DNA of 64,000 nt from Oscillospiraceae bacterium NTUH-002-81 (GCA_032620915.1 CP136052.1:2410001-2474000); one strand, 5' to 3'; shown: positions 28,064 through 37,280, counted from the first letter of the stretch. Notes: generated by a model from the letters alone, not told the origin. Numbers and translations are program-made.

Positions 28064-28230
28064 GATGCCTACGGATTGTTCCGTGCTACGCACTCCCGCA
28101 ATCCTCCCCACTATTCGCATATCGTGGGATTGTCATCCCACTTTTATGCTCATATCGGGGGCGGGTCCCAAGGTCTTTCGCCCACTGATGAACAAGTTCA
28201 TATGGGCTTAGACCTTTTGACCCTGGCATC
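28064..28230 (-). ncRNA. Structured leader element, copy 2 (between murD and ftsW)
   Basis: Begins four bases after the murD stop. On the minus strand a closing helix GATGCC/GGCATC encloses three hairpins. P2 is nested: GGGTC/GACCC, AGGTCT/AGACCT, GCCCA/TGGGC, ATGAA/TTCAT, with a CUUG loop. P3 is GCAT-AAAA-GTGGGAT/ATCCCAC-G-ATATGC. P4 is GATTG/CAATC enclosing GTGC/GCAC. Stem sequences differ from the other two copies while pairing is kept; the internal loop RAAAG/CGATAT and the linker GAAT are conserved in sequence. There is no T run after P4, so it is not a simple terminator. Confidence 0.82.
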
Positions 28231-28232
28231 AT

Positions 28233-29645
28233 TTAAATGGACTTTACAAAGTCCTTGAACACTTTTCCGCGTTCCTCATAGTTCTTGAACATGCCCCAGC
28301 TGGCGCAGGCCGGTGACAGCAGCACCGCATCCCCGGGCTGTGCCCGGTCCTTGCACCAGGTGATGGCTTCTTCCAGGGAATCCGCATAGGCGCAGGCAGT
28401 GAACCCGCAGCGCTCGGCTGCCGCACGGATCTTCTCCCGGGTGGCACCGATGAGCACCAGTCCTTTTACCTTGCCATCAAAGGCCTGGATCCACTCCTCA
28501 TACTCGGAGTTCTTGTCATAGCCGCCGCCGATGAGCCAGGTGGGCCGTGTCATGGCCTGGATGCCCTTGATGGCCGCATCCGGGTTGGTTCCCTTGGAAT
28601 CGTTGTAATAGGCCACACCGTTTTTCTCTGCCACGAACTCGATCCGGTGCTCCACCGCCGTGAACCGGCGCAGAGTGCCGCGGATGCTGTCCATGGGCAC
28701 ACCCAGCTCCAGAGAAATGGCAACGGCTGCCATCACATTTTCATAATTATGCCGGCCCAGCAGATTTAATTCCGAAATATCGCACACTTTCTCTGTCTGC
28801 CCATCCCGGCGGATGAAAATGCTCTTACCGTCAAACCAGAGGCCTTCCTCCAGCGGCTGTACCCCGGAGAACCAGATCACCCTGGTTTTCAGCGTCTGTC
28901 CGAAAGCGCGCAGCACCTCATCCTCGTAGTTGAGGACGCAGGCATCCGCCGTGCCCTGGTTTTTCGTGATATCTTCCTTGGCCTTTATGTAGTTTTCCAT
29001 GGTGTGATGCCGGTTCAGATGATCCGGCGTGATGTTGAGGATGGCGCTGACCTGGGGATGGAAGGTGTCAATGGTCTCCAGCTGGAAGCTGGAAATCTCC
29101 GCCACCGTCACAGAATCCGGACGGGTCAGGGCTGCCGTGCTGGTGTAGGGAATGCCGATGTTGCCCACCACAAACACGCTCTCGTAATAATCCTTCATGA
29201 TCTCGCCGGTGAGGGCTGTGGTGGTCGTCTTTCCGTTGGTGCCGGTGATGGCCGCGATCCGTCCTCTGGCAAACCGGTATGCCAGCTCTACCTCGCCCCA
29301 GATGGGCAGGTGGGCTGCCAGCGCCGTGACAAAGGGCAGATCGGTGGGCACGCCGGGGCTTAACACCACCAGAGACAGCTCCGCCTCCCAGTCCGCCGCA
29401 AAATCCCCGAGACGGACCGCAAAGCTGCCCTCTCCCACCGTTTTTTCCGGGATCCCGGCCGCTTTTTCTGCTTCCAGCAGGGCCGCTTCCTCTGCCTGTA
29501 CCTTTTCTGTCAGCGTCTGGACATCCAGACTGCCGTTTCCGTCATACAGGATCACCTGTTTTCCCTGGGATAAGAGCAGGGCCGATGCCGCAATGCCGCT
29601 CTTTCCGCCGCCTACCACCAGGACTTTTTTCTCAAATACATCCAT
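28233..29645 (-). CDS. murD: UDP-N-acetylmuramoyl-L-alanine--D-glutamate ligase MurD
   Basis: Cytoplasmic ATP-dependent ligase adding D-Glu to UDP-MurNAc-L-Ala. The N-terminal Rossmann loop VVGGGKSGIAASALL, the ATP-binding AITGTNGKTTTTALTGE near residue 130, ILNITPDHLNRH and YNDSKGTNPDA are all present. The length of 470 aa fits. I start at MDVFEKKVLVV, 12 bases after a GGAGG; the frame remains open 34 codons upstream into mraY. The stop is followed immediately by the structured element preceding ftsW. Confidence 0.97.
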   Translation of the reverse strand: MDVFEKKVLVVGGGKSGIAASALLLSQGKQVILYDGNGSLDVQTLTEKVQAEEAALLEAEKAAGIPEKTVGEGSFAVRLGDFAADWEAELSLVVLSPGVPTDLPFVTALAAHLPIWGEVELAYRFARGRIAAITGTNGKTTTTALTGEIMKDYYESVFVVGNIGIPYTSTAALTRPDSVTVAEISSFQLETIDTFHPQVSAILNITPDHLNRHHTMENYIKAKEDITKNQGTADACVLNYEDEVLRAFGQTLKTRVIWFSGVQPLEEGLWFDGKSIFIRRDGQTEKVCDISELNLLGRHNYENVMAAVAISLELGVPMDSIRGTLRRFTAVEHRIEFVAEKNGVAYYNDSKGTNPDAAIKGIQAMTRPTWLIGGGYDKNSEYEEWIQAFDGKVKGLVLIGATREKIRAAAERCGFTACAYADSLEEAITWCKDRAQPGDAVLLSPACASWGMFKNYEERGKVFKDFVKSI

Positions 29646-29662
29646 GGAACCTTTTCCTCCTT

Positions 29663-30619
29663 TTACATTGCAAGAAGCGCTGCGAGACACAGCAGCGCTG
29701 TGATGATCGAAAATACTGCCACCACCCGGGTCTCTGACCAGCCACACAGCTCGAAATGGTGATGGATGGGCGCCATCTTGAAAATCCGCTTGCCGTGGGT
29801 TGCCTTGAAATAGCTGACCTGGATGACCACAGACAGCAGCTCCACCGCATAGATAAAGCCCACGATGGGGATAAACAGTGGCATCTGCATCATGTACGCC
29901 GTACCTGCCACAAAACCGCCCAGCGCCAGGGAACCCGTATCTCCCATGAACACGCTGGCCGGGTACACATTAAACAGCAGGAAGCCCAGCAGGCCGCCGG
30001 CCACCGCACAGGTGATGGGATGGATGCCGCTGTTGGTACCGATAGCCACCACGCTGAAAAAGGTAGCCACCAGAACGGTGACGCTGGAGGACAGGCCGTC
30101 CAGTCCGTCCGTGAAATTTACTCCATTTACCGTAGCAAGTACGACGATGAACAGCATGGGAATGGCAAGAATGCCAATGTTCCAGTAATAGCCGTGGGAA
30201 AACGGCACCAGCAGTGTCAGCTCCACATCGGTGTAGTGAATGAGGTAATAAGCGAAGATCGCTGTCACCACGATCTCCCCGATGAGCTTCTGCCAGGGCA
30301 GCAGACCGTCGGAGCGCCGGAGCACCACTTTCAGGTAATCATCCAGAAAACCGATGATGCCAAAGCCCAGCGTCAGGAACAGCACCGGCACGATCTTCGG
30401 ATACTGCCGCAGGTAAATAAGGCAGGTGACCGTGATGCCGATGAGAAACAGGATGCCGCCCATGGTGGGGGTTCCCGCCTTCTTCAGATGGGATTTGACG
30501 CCCAGCTCCCGCTCGGTCTGGGATAATTTCAGATTCCGCAGAAACGGGATGAGCACCGGGCCTAACACCGCGCTGACCACAAAGGAGATAAATACCGGAA
30601 GGATAAATGAATAATTCAT
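29663..30619 (-). CDS. mraY: Phospho-MurNAc-pentapeptide-transferase MraY
   Basis: Ten-helix membrane enzyme that makes lipid I on undecaprenyl phosphate. GVKSHLKKAGTPTMGG is the conserved first cytoplasmic loop, GFLDDYLK holds the catalytic Asp pair, NFTDGLDGLSSS the next conserved Asp, and MAPIHHHFELCGWSET the His-rich final loop. The length of 318 aa is normal. It lies between the second PBP gene and murD, as in most dcw clusters. Confidence 0.97.
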   Translation of the reverse strand: MNYSFILPVFISFVVSAVLGPVLIPFLRNLKLSQTERELGVKSHLKKAGTPTMGGILFLIGITVTCLIYLRQYPKIVPVLFLTLGFGIIGFLDDYLKVVLRRSDGLLPWQKLIGEIVVTAIFAYYLIHYTDVELTLLVPFSHGYYWNIGILAIPMLFIVVLATVNGVNFTDGLDGLSSSVTVLVATFFSVVAIGTNSGIHPITCAVAGGLLGFLLFNVYPASVFMGDTGSLALGGFVAGTAYMMQMPLFIPIVGFIYAVELLSVVIQVSYFKATHGKRIFKMAPIHHHFELCGWSETRVVAVFSIITALLCLAALLAM

Positions 30620-30664
30620 GTCGCACCTCTTATTTCTTTCGTTTTTTGTCAGTATAAAACTTTT

Positions 30665-32443
30665 TTATTTCTGAATGCAAGCCACCCCGAGATAGGGAAG
30701 GATATTTTCAAAAATCTCCCGCAGCACCGGGGCCGCGATGGTTCCGCCGTAATAGATGCCCTGGGGGTCGTGGATCACCACCAGCCCCGCCACTATTGGG
30801 TCATCCGCCGGGGCAAATCCCACAAAAGAGGAAATGTAGCGGTGGGCGCTTCTGGGCAGCGTCTGGGAGGTAGCGGTCTTGCCGCCGATGGCGTACCCTT
30901 CGATATAGGCGTTTTTTCCGGTGCCCTCAGACACCACCTTTTCCAGGATCGTCCGCATGGTGGCCGACGTCTCTTCGGACAGGATCTGCCGGTCGGTGTC
31001 CCAGTCAAATACCTGCTGCACCTCCCCGTCCCGGTTTTTCACACTGCAGGCCAGGTGGGGTGTCACCAGACGGCCGCCGTTCACAAGGGAACTGACCGTG
31101 GTCAGCAGCTTTAACGGAGTGATCTGGAAGGACTGGCCAAAGGAAATGGTGGCCAGCTCCACCTGCCCGATGGCATCCTTTTTGTGCATGATGGTACCCG
31201 CCTCGCCGGGCAGGTCCACGCCGGTCTTTTCCAGCAGGCCAAATTTCTGAAAATAATCATACATCCGCTCCGGCCCCAGCCGCAGCCCCACCTCCATGAA
31301 AACCGGGTTGCAGGAATTCATCGTTCCCTGGATGAAATTTTCCGAGCCGTGGCCGCCCACCTTGTGGCAGCGGATGCGCCGGTCCTCCACGATCTTGTAG
31401 CCCGGGCAGAAGAAAGCGTCCGAGGTGGACACCACCCCTTCCTCCAGTCCCGCCGAGGCGGTGATGACCTTGAAGGTGGAGCCCGGCTCGTAGGTATCGT
31501 TGATGCAGGCATTGCGCCACATCTGGTTCAAAAGATCCTGCCGCTCCTTTTCCGTCAGGGACGGGTGGGCGTCCAACGTCTCCTCCGACAGGGTGAAGGG
31601 ATCATTGAGATCAAACTCCGGCACGTTCACCATGGCATAGATTTCCCCGTTCTGCGGGTTCATGAGCAGCACCGACACCCGTTCTGCCTGTTTTTCTTCC
31701 ATGACCTTCTCTGCCGCCTGCTGAGCGTAGGCCTGGATGTTGCTGTCCAGGCTGACGTACAGGTCATACCCGGGCACCGGCTCCGTCCGCGCCTCGGCGG
31801 CGTTTTCGATCTCCACGCCCCGGGCATCCGTCAGTGTTCGGATCTGGCCCGCCGTGCCTTTCAGGTATGATTCATAGGCAACCTCCAGGCCGATGATGCC
31901 CTGATTGTCGCTGCCGGTAAAGCCCAGCACCTTGGAGGCCAGCTCCCCCAGCGGATAATACCGCTTGTAGTCCTCATCCACCTTTACCCCTTCATAGTGA
32001 AAAGCCCGGATGCGGTCGCCGGTCTCTTTGTCCACGTTGGAACGGATCAGCTCCCGGGAACTGACCTTTTCCACTTTTTTGCGGATGACGGCCTCGTCCA
32101 TCCCCAGATTTTCCGTCAGCATGTGGATAACCCCCTCTGGATCCTTTACCTGACTGTGGATCACAGAAACGGTACACACCGGCCGGTTGTCTGCCAGCAC
32201 CACGCCTGCCGCATCCACGATCCGCCCTCTGGCGGCCTTGATGTCCCGTTCCCGCTCATGCAGACGGACGGCTTTTCCCGCATAATCCTCCGCATCAAAA
32301 AGCATCAGATATGCAAGCCGTCCGCATAATCCTATCATCATGGCCAGCAGGATCAGAAAAGCTGCCAGAATCTTTTTCCGGTTCCAGGTTTTGTTTTTGT
32401 GCACTGCATATCCCCGACTTTGATATCCATACAGTGTATGCAC
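30665..32443 (-). CDS. Class B penicillin-binding protein, SpoVD-like
   Basis: Transpeptidase anchored by one N-terminal helix (ILAAFLILLAMMIGLCGRLAY). The catalytic serine lies in YEPGSTFKV, the second motif is NSCNP, and the third is GGKTATSQ, with Ala in place of the usual Gly of KTG. The 592-residue protein lacks PASTA repeats. Two class B PBPs in tandem, both before mraY, match the pbpB-spoVD pair of spore-formers. Which one serves division and which the spore cortex cannot be settled here; the KTA variant and the position next to mraY suggest this one is SpoVD. Confidence 0.9.
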   Translation of the reverse strand: MHTLYGYQSRGYAVHKNKTWNRKKILAAFLILLAMMIGLCGRLAYLMLFDAEDYAGKAVRLHERERDIKAARGRIVDAAGVVLADNRPVCTVSVIHSQVKDPEGVIHMLTENLGMDEAVIRKKVEKVSSRELIRSNVDKETGDRIRAFHYEGVKVDEDYKRYYPLGELASKVLGFTGSDNQGIIGLEVAYESYLKGTAGQIRTLTDARGVEIENAAEARTEPVPGYDLYVSLDSNIQAYAQQAAEKVMEEKQAERVSVLLMNPQNGEIYAMVNVPEFDLNDPFTLSEETLDAHPSLTEKERQDLLNQMWRNACINDTYEPGSTFKVITASAGLEEGVVSTSDAFFCPGYKIVEDRRIRCHKVGGHGSENFIQGTMNSCNPVFMEVGLRLGPERMYDYFQKFGLLEKTGVDLPGEAGTIMHKKDAIGQVELATISFGQSFQITPLKLLTTVSSLVNGGRLVTPHLACSVKNRDGEVQQVFDWDTDRQILSEETSATMRTILEKVVSEGTGKNAYIEGYAIGGKTATSQTLPRSAHRYISSFVGFAPADDPIVAGLVVIHDPQGIYYGGTIAAPVLREIFENILPYLGVACIQK

Positions 32444-32463
32444 CTTGGAATAAGTTTATGACT

Positions 32464-34695
32464 TTATTCCCCGGTCATGGCCGCTTCCTCGCTCTTGGTC
32501 ACCGTGTCTTCCTCGCTGTCCGCCGAACCGGTGTAGCCATCCGGCAGCACGGATTCCTGATCCAGGGATTCTCCGGTGTTGGGATCCAGATTGTTGGCCG
32601 CTGCGTACTCGGGATCAATGTGCATGCCGTCGATGACCCGGCCTGTCTCTGTGACAATGACCTTGTTGTCGTTGGCGGTGTCTTCTGCCGTATCCTCCGC
32701 CGCAGTATCCTCTGCCGTGGTATCACCCTCCGCAGTGTCCTCCGGTGTGGAGGTGACTGCCTCTGTGGGATAAATGTTCATGTAGGGCAGCATTTCCTTC
32801 ATGATGCTGCTGAAAATCTCCTGGGCGTAAGTACTGTGGGACTGTTCCGCCACGTTGGGCTCATCCACCACCACATACAGAACGACCTGGGGATTGTCAA
32901 TGGGAGCCGCCCCCAGGAAGGAAACAACGTAATTTTTCTTGTCTCGGGGAATCTTCTCCGCCGTACCGGTCTTGCCGCCGATCTTGTAGCCTTCCACGCC
33001 TGCCGCACTTCCGGTACCGGTCATAACGCCGTCCCCGGCAATAACGTGATACAGATAAGTCCGCAGCGTCTCCGCTGTCTTCTGGGACACGGTGCGCTTC
33101 ATCACCTGGGGCTGGATCGTCTCCACGGTGGCGCCGCTGCTGTCCAGAATCTTCTTCACCACATGAGGCTGATAGTAGGTGCCGCCATTGACAATGGAAG
33201 AAAAGGCGGAAACCATCTGGATCATGGTGGTGTTAAAGCCCTGTCCGAAGGAGTTGGCCGCCAGGTCGGTGATGGTCATGGCGTCCGCATCCAGCACCAG
33301 ACCGGCTGCCTCGCCCGGCAGGTCAATGCCCGTGCGGTTTCCGATGTTGAAGATCGTCATATATTTTCGGAAATCGTCCACACCGATGCGCATACCCATG
33401 GTCATAAGGGCCGCGTTGCAGGACTTCATCAGCGCCTGATCTGTCGTCAGATAACCGTGGCCGTACCGGTTGGAGCAGCGAATGTCGTGCTCACCTACGT
33501 GAAGAATTCCCACACAGGTAAAGCCGTCGCCGTCCCGCACCTTGCCCGTCTCCAGACCGGCTGCAATGGTCATGGGCTTCATGGTGGAACCCGGCTCGAA
33601 GCCATCGGAAATACAGTGGTTTCGCCAGATACTGTAATATGCCTCGCCCAGCGCCTTGTCATCCATGGCCGCGATCTCTTCGTCTGTATAGAGGCCGGTC
33701 ACCGAAAGATCCCGGGGATTGTTCAGGTCAAAATTGGGATACTCCGCCATGGCCAGCACCGCCCCGGTGTTGGGATCCATGACGATTGCCGCACTGACCT
33801 TACTGCCCAGACCTTCTCTCGCCTCATTGGCATGCTGCTCATTGAATTCCCGCAGCTTCGTCTCCACAATGGTCTGGATGTTGGCGTCAATGGTGGACAC
33901 CACGGTCTTGCCGTCCTGGGCGGATTTTACTGTCCGTTCCAGCTCGGAATTCTCATTCAGATACCCGTATTCCCGGCCATTTACTCCATTTAACGTACTA
34001 TTATAGTATTCCTCGATGCCCCAGACGCCCTGATTGCCGGACACGGTAAAGCCCAGCAGATCACTGGCCAGCGTGCTGTACGGGTAGCGGCGCACGTAAT
34101 CCTTCTCGAACCAGACGCCGCTGATGTCAGGATTGTTTTTCTTATCTGCCATCAGTTCTTCAAAGGCGCTGATCTGATCCTTGGTCAGCTTCTTGGCCGC
34201 CACATAGTACTGGTTGTCCGGCTTGTCCGCCACATGCTGCCGGATGGCTGCAATGTCAATGGTGGCACCGGTGCTGTCTACCGTATCCCCGAAGCACTGG
34301 GACAGGGCTGCCAGGGTAGGTTCCAGATAGGAATCTTTCTCCAGCATCTGCTTGGCGTCAATGATCAGATTGTAGACCTCCTCGCTGGTGGCAAGGATCG
34401 TGCCGTTGGTATCGGTGATGTCTCCCCGCTTGTACGGAAGGGTGGAGCTGGAATAGCCCCGCCGGGAAAGCACCTGCTTGGCATACTGTTCTCCGTTTTC
34501 CCGCTGGATCCGTGTGATCTGATAACCTAAACCAAGCAAAGCCAGCAAAATCACGAAAAAGGTGACTGCCAGCTTTCTCTTCATTTTTCCTGTGAATTTC
34601 AAAGGTTCCCTTCTTCGCCGGGGACGCCTGCCGGATCCGTCCATCCGCTGCGGGCGCCTCCCCCGACGATGATCGTATCTGTCATCTCTGCTCAC
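32464..34695 (-). CDS. Class B penicillin-binding protein, FtsI/PbpB-like, with acidic tail
   Basis: Division-type transpeptidase of 743 residues. An Arg-rich cytoplasmic tail (about 45 residues) precedes a membrane helix (LAVTFFVILLALLGLGYQI). The dimerisation domain and transpeptidase domain follow, with FEPGSTMKP, MKSCNAALM and IGGKTGTAEK. The last 100 residues or so are a low-complexity extracellular tail rich in Thr, Glu, Asp and Ala, with repeated DTAED-like units, where PASTA domains often sit. The start is GTG nine bases after GGAG. It follows ftsL directly, the usual place of the septal PBP. Confidence 0.92.
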   Translation of the reverse strand: MSRDDRYDHRRGRRPQRMDGSGRRPRRRREPLKFTGKMKRKLAVTFFVILLALLGLGYQITRIQRENGEQYAKQVLSRRGYSSSTLPYKRGDITDTNGTILATSEEVYNLIIDAKQMLEKDSYLEPTLAALSQCFGDTVDSTGATIDIAAIRQHVADKPDNQYYVAAKKLTKDQISAFEELMADKKNNPDISGVWFEKDYVRRYPYSTLASDLLGFTVSGNQGVWGIEEYYNSTLNGVNGREYGYLNENSELERTVKSAQDGKTVVSTIDANIQTIVETKLREFNEQHANEAREGLGSKVSAAIVMDPNTGAVLAMAEYPNFDLNNPRDLSVTGLYTDEEIAAMDDKALGEAYYSIWRNHCISDGFEPGSTMKPMTIAAGLETGKVRDGDGFTCVGILHVGEHDIRCSNRYGHGYLTTDQALMKSCNAALMTMGMRIGVDDFRKYMTIFNIGNRTGIDLPGEAAGLVLDADAMTITDLAANSFGQGFNTTMIQMVSAFSSIVNGGTYYQPHVVKKILDSSGATVETIQPQVMKRTVSQKTAETLRTYLYHVIAGDGVMTGTGSAAGVEGYKIGGKTGTAEKIPRDKKNYVVSFLGAAPIDNPQVVLYVVVDEPNVAEQSHSTYAQEIFSSIMKEMLPYMNIYPTEAVTSTPEDTAEGDTTAEDTAAEDTAEDTANDNKVIVTETGRVIDGMHIDPEYAAANNLDPNTGESLDQESVLPDGYTGSADSEEDTVTKSEEAAMTGE

Positions 34696-34718
34696 TGTTC
34701 AACACTCCTGTTTCCTGC

Positions 34719-35256
34719 TTACTTTCCGAAAAGTGCTGCCGCCTTGCTCTTGACGCCGCTTTCTGCGGATGTCTTCGGCACATCCTGATACTGCCGCACA
34801 TAGTCCGTATCCTTGCTGTCATACAGGACAACCTGGTTCTCGTCCGCATACACCATGCCCAGTTCCTCTGTGGCAATCTTGCGGACTGTCTCCAGATCCA
34901 CGGAAGACATGACCCGGTTGTACTCCGCGTCATTCTCTGCCTTCAGATCGTTCAGCGTGCTCTCCAGCTTGTTGATGTTCTCCATGGAGGCGGTCACCCG
35001 GGACTGGATCTGCAGGTACCGCACACAGCCAAACACCAGCAGGCCCATGATGCATGTCAGAAATGCCGCATACAGGGCATGCGTCCGGGTCTTCTGCTTA
35101 TAGCGGACAGCGGAATGTACCTTTGCCTGTCTTCTCTTTTTTTCTTCTGACTGCCGGTTCCTCCTGCGGCAGTGTCTCTATGGTACGGACGGTGTTGCCG
35201 TCCACATAGGTGTCATAATAGCTGGTCTTTCTGGATGCCAAGATCCCACTTCCCAT
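34719..35256 (-). CDS. ftsL: Cell division protein FtsL (broken by a 1-base insertion)
   Basis: Small bitopic division protein with a cytoplasmic tail, one helix (LYAAFLTCIMGLLVFGCV) and an extracellular leucine-zipper coiled coil (INKLESTLNDLKAENDAEYN). The downstream frame alone gives 109 residues starting inside the helix. Removing one base from the T7 run at 35137-35143 extends it upstream through a basic stretch (RRKKRRQAKVHSAVRYKQKT) and an N-terminal region SRKTSYYDTYVDGNTVRTIE, about 178 residues in all. ATG at 35256 or TTG at 35241 could be the start. It lies between rsmH and the septal PBP, the standard position. Confidence 0.87.
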
Positions 35257-35336
35257 CTTCTTATTTTCTAAATTATTTTTATGGAGTTCTTCTCTGTTTC
35301 TCTTCTATCATTTTCCACAATACATGCTGTTGTATT

Positions 35337-36281
35337 CTACTTCTCTGTCCTGCGTTCGAAAATACGCAGCTTCGCACTCTTGCTTCTGGAATTGTTCTCC
35401 AGCTCTTCCTCCGACGGGAGGATCGGTTTTCTCGTGATCACTTTTCCCTTGGATTTCCGTCCGCATACGCACACCGGAAGGTTCTTCGGGCAGATGCACG
35501 GATCTTCGTTCTTGCGGAAGATCGTCTTGACGATCCGGTCTTCCAGGGAATGGAAGGTGATGATGCAGATCCTGCCATCCTCGTCCAGTAGATCGATCAT
35601 ATCGTCCAGCGTATCTCGCAGCACGTCCAGTTCCCGGTTCAACTCAATGCGGATGGCCTGAAAGGTACGCTTGGCCGGATGGCCGCCGGTTCTTCTGGCT
35701 TTCATCGGAATGGATTCCTTCACGATCTCCGCCAGCTCCAGCGTCGTCTCAACGGGATGCTCCTGCCTTGCCCGGACAATGTGTCGTGCAATGCTGCCCG
35801 CAAACTTGTCCTCTCCGTAATCCCGGATGATGCGGGTCAGTTCCGCTTCGCTGTATTCGTTGACGATGTCTCGCGCCGTCAGGGACTGCCGCTGATCCAT
35901 GCGCATATCCAGCGGTGCATCTTCCCGGTAGGAAAATCCCCGTTCCGCGGTGTCCAGCTGATAGGAGGAAACCCCCAGATCCAGCACAATGCCGTTGACC
36001 TTCCGGATGCCCAGCTCCTCCAGCACCCGGCGCATCTCGCAGTAATTGCTGCGGACGATGGTCACCCGGTCGCCGAATTCAGCCAGCCGTTCTCCCGCTG
36101 CCGCAATGGCAGCCGCATCCTGGTCAATGCCGATGAACCGTCCCTTTTCTGATAATTGTCTGCATACATGCCAGGCATGTCCGCCGCCGCCAAGGGTGCC
36201 GTCCACGTAAATGCCGTCTGGCCGGATATGCAATCCTTCTATTGTCTCCTGAAGCAATACGGATACGTGTGAAAAACTCAT
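35337..36281 (-). CDS. rsmH: 16S rRNA (cytosine-1402-N4)-methyltransferase RsmH (MraW)
   Basis: SAM-dependent methyltransferase acting on the decoding centre of the small subunit. The SAM-binding motif [15 protein letters not shown], then [17 protein letters not shown] and the C-terminal signature [10 protein letters not shown] are intact. At 314 aa it has normal length. It follows mraZ as second gene of the dcw cluster. Confidence 0.97.
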   Translation of the reverse strand: MSFSHVSVLLQETIEGLHIRPDGIYVDGTLGGGGHAWHVCRQLSEKGRFIGIDQDAAAIAAAGERLAEFGDRVTIVRSNYCEMRRVLEELGIRKVNGIVLDLGVSSYQLDTAERGFSYREDAPLDMRMDQRQSLTARDIVNEYSEAELTRIIRDYGEDKFAGSIARHIVRARQEHPVETTLELAEIVKESIPMKARRTGGHPAKRTFQAIRIELNRELDVLRDTLDDMIDLLDEDGRICIITFHSLEDRIVKTIFRKNEDPCICPKNLPVCVCGRKSKGKVITRKPILPSEEELENNSRSKSAKLRIFERRTEK

Positions 36282-36359
36282 GCCTGTCTGTTCTCCTGTT
36301 TCTAAATTTCTGCATCTTGCTATTCTGCTTTGGTATTCTGTCCGCGCGCGTGTTGTGTT

Positions 36360-36791
36360 TTACAGGGAAAGTCCGCGCTCTGCCATCATCTCGGCGATCT
36401 CGTTCATATCGTCAATATTGGTAGCCTGTTCCCAGCGATCCTTATCCCAGATCTCGATGCGCTCCATCATGCCTGCCAGAACCACATCCTTATCTATCCC
36501 CACATGTGTTCGAAGCGATGCAGGCAGCAGGATTCTTCCCTGCTTGTCGAATTCGCATTCCGATGCTCCGGCGATAAACTGCCGTTTGAACTTTCGTTCC
36601 GATTCCTTCAGCAAATTCAGGCCAGCGAACTTCTCCACCATCTTTTCCCACTCTTCCATGGGATACAGATATAGACAGGTATCCAATCCCTTCGTCACAA
36701 CCATCTTGTCCCCAAGCTGTTCGCGATATTTCGAAGGAATGATCAGCCTGCCTTTTGCGTCCACACTATGCTGGTATTCACCCATAAACAT
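36360..36791 (-). CDS. mraZ: Transcriptional regulator MraZ
   Basis: AbrB-like DNA-binding protein with two SpoVT/AbrB repeats (MFMGEYQHSVDAKGRLIIP, then QFIAGASECEFDKQGRILLP), 143 residues. MraZ represses or tunes its own dcw operon by binding short direct repeats in the leader. A matching repeat array lies just upstream (36831-36880). Confidence 0.97.
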   Translation of the reverse strand: MFMGEYQHSVDAKGRLIIPSKYREQLGDKMVVTKGLDTCLYLYPMEEWEKMVEKFAGLNLLKESERKFKRQFIAGASECEFDKQGRILLPASLRTHVGIDKDVVLAGMMERIEIWDKDRWEQATNIDDMNEIAEMMAERGLSL

Positions 36792-36830
36792 ATTGGATCA
36801 CCTGCTCTCTGGCCGGGGGCTTGTCTTTTC

Positions 36831-36880
36831 CACCACAAATCCCCCCACTTGCTACCACCTTTCACCACAATTCACCACTT
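36831..36880 (-). promoter_or_regulatory. MraZ-binding repeat array
   Basis: On the minus strand, downstream of the promoter, GTGGTGAATT, GTGGTGAAAG, GTGGTAGCAA and GTGGGGGGAT follow each other at exact 10-base spacing, with a further GTGGTGGA soon after. MraZ octamers are known to bind GTGGTG-type repeats once per helical turn. The location between the -10 box and the mraZ start fits autoregulation. Confidence 0.85.
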
Positions 36881-36888
36881 ATGAGTTC

Positions 36889-36917
36889 ATTCTAGTGCAT
36901 TTTTCAGGAAAGTGCAA
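36889..36917 (-). promoter_or_regulatory. Predicted sigma-A promoter of the dcw operon
   Basis: On the minus strand TTGCAC (36912-36917) and TAGAAT (36889-36894) are separated by 17 bases. Transcription would start near 36882, at the first MraZ repeat. Confidence 0.75.
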
Positions 36918-37280
36918 GGCTTTTTCTCAAAAACCTCACAAAAGGCCGGTGCCAATTCATGGAAAAACAATCCTCTTGCAGCTCATTTTTGCTCATGAAA
37001 AGAACATACGAGTGCACTGTAACCCGCCCAAAAGGTCTCCACCGCCACTCACTCCCACTTTTTTGACTGTAAAAACAGGGGCACAGGACATTTTGTCCCC
37101 ACCTTCCCCCCACAAAGTGACGGCCACCTCCACCTGTTCCCACTCGTGAACTTCCCAATCAAAGAAAATCTCACCCTCAAACGGCGGCATGGCTGACACA
37201 ACGCAGCCAAGTCCACATTTTCCACACACAGGGTTTTCTGGAAATATATTTTACGAATGGAACTGGGGAGAGGTTCATGC
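36918..37280. other. Non-coding stretch between mraZ and the lipoprotein gene
   Basis: About 360 bases with no convincing gene. Minus-strand frames of 78-84 codons exist but have no good ribosome-binding site and odd composition. The strand is strikingly C-rich and G-poor between 37020 and 37230, with several CCCCAC and CCACC runs and one DnaA-box-like TTTTCCACA near 37217. I see no RNA structure that stands out. Confidence 0.5.

Noticed and set aside
32311..33993. A 560-codon plus-strand frame over the PBP gene
   Set aside because: The opposite strand encodes a clear class B PBP with all catalytic motifs; this frame is a GC-rich antisense shadow.
36904..37158. An 84-codon minus-strand frame upstream of mraZ
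   Set aside because: No ribosome-binding site, Gly/Arg-rich antisense-like composition, and it overlaps the mraZ promoter.
37217..37225. A DnaA-box-like TTTTCCACA as a sign of a replication origin
   Set aside because: A single imperfect box with no dnaA, dnaN or further boxes nearby is not evidence for an origin.
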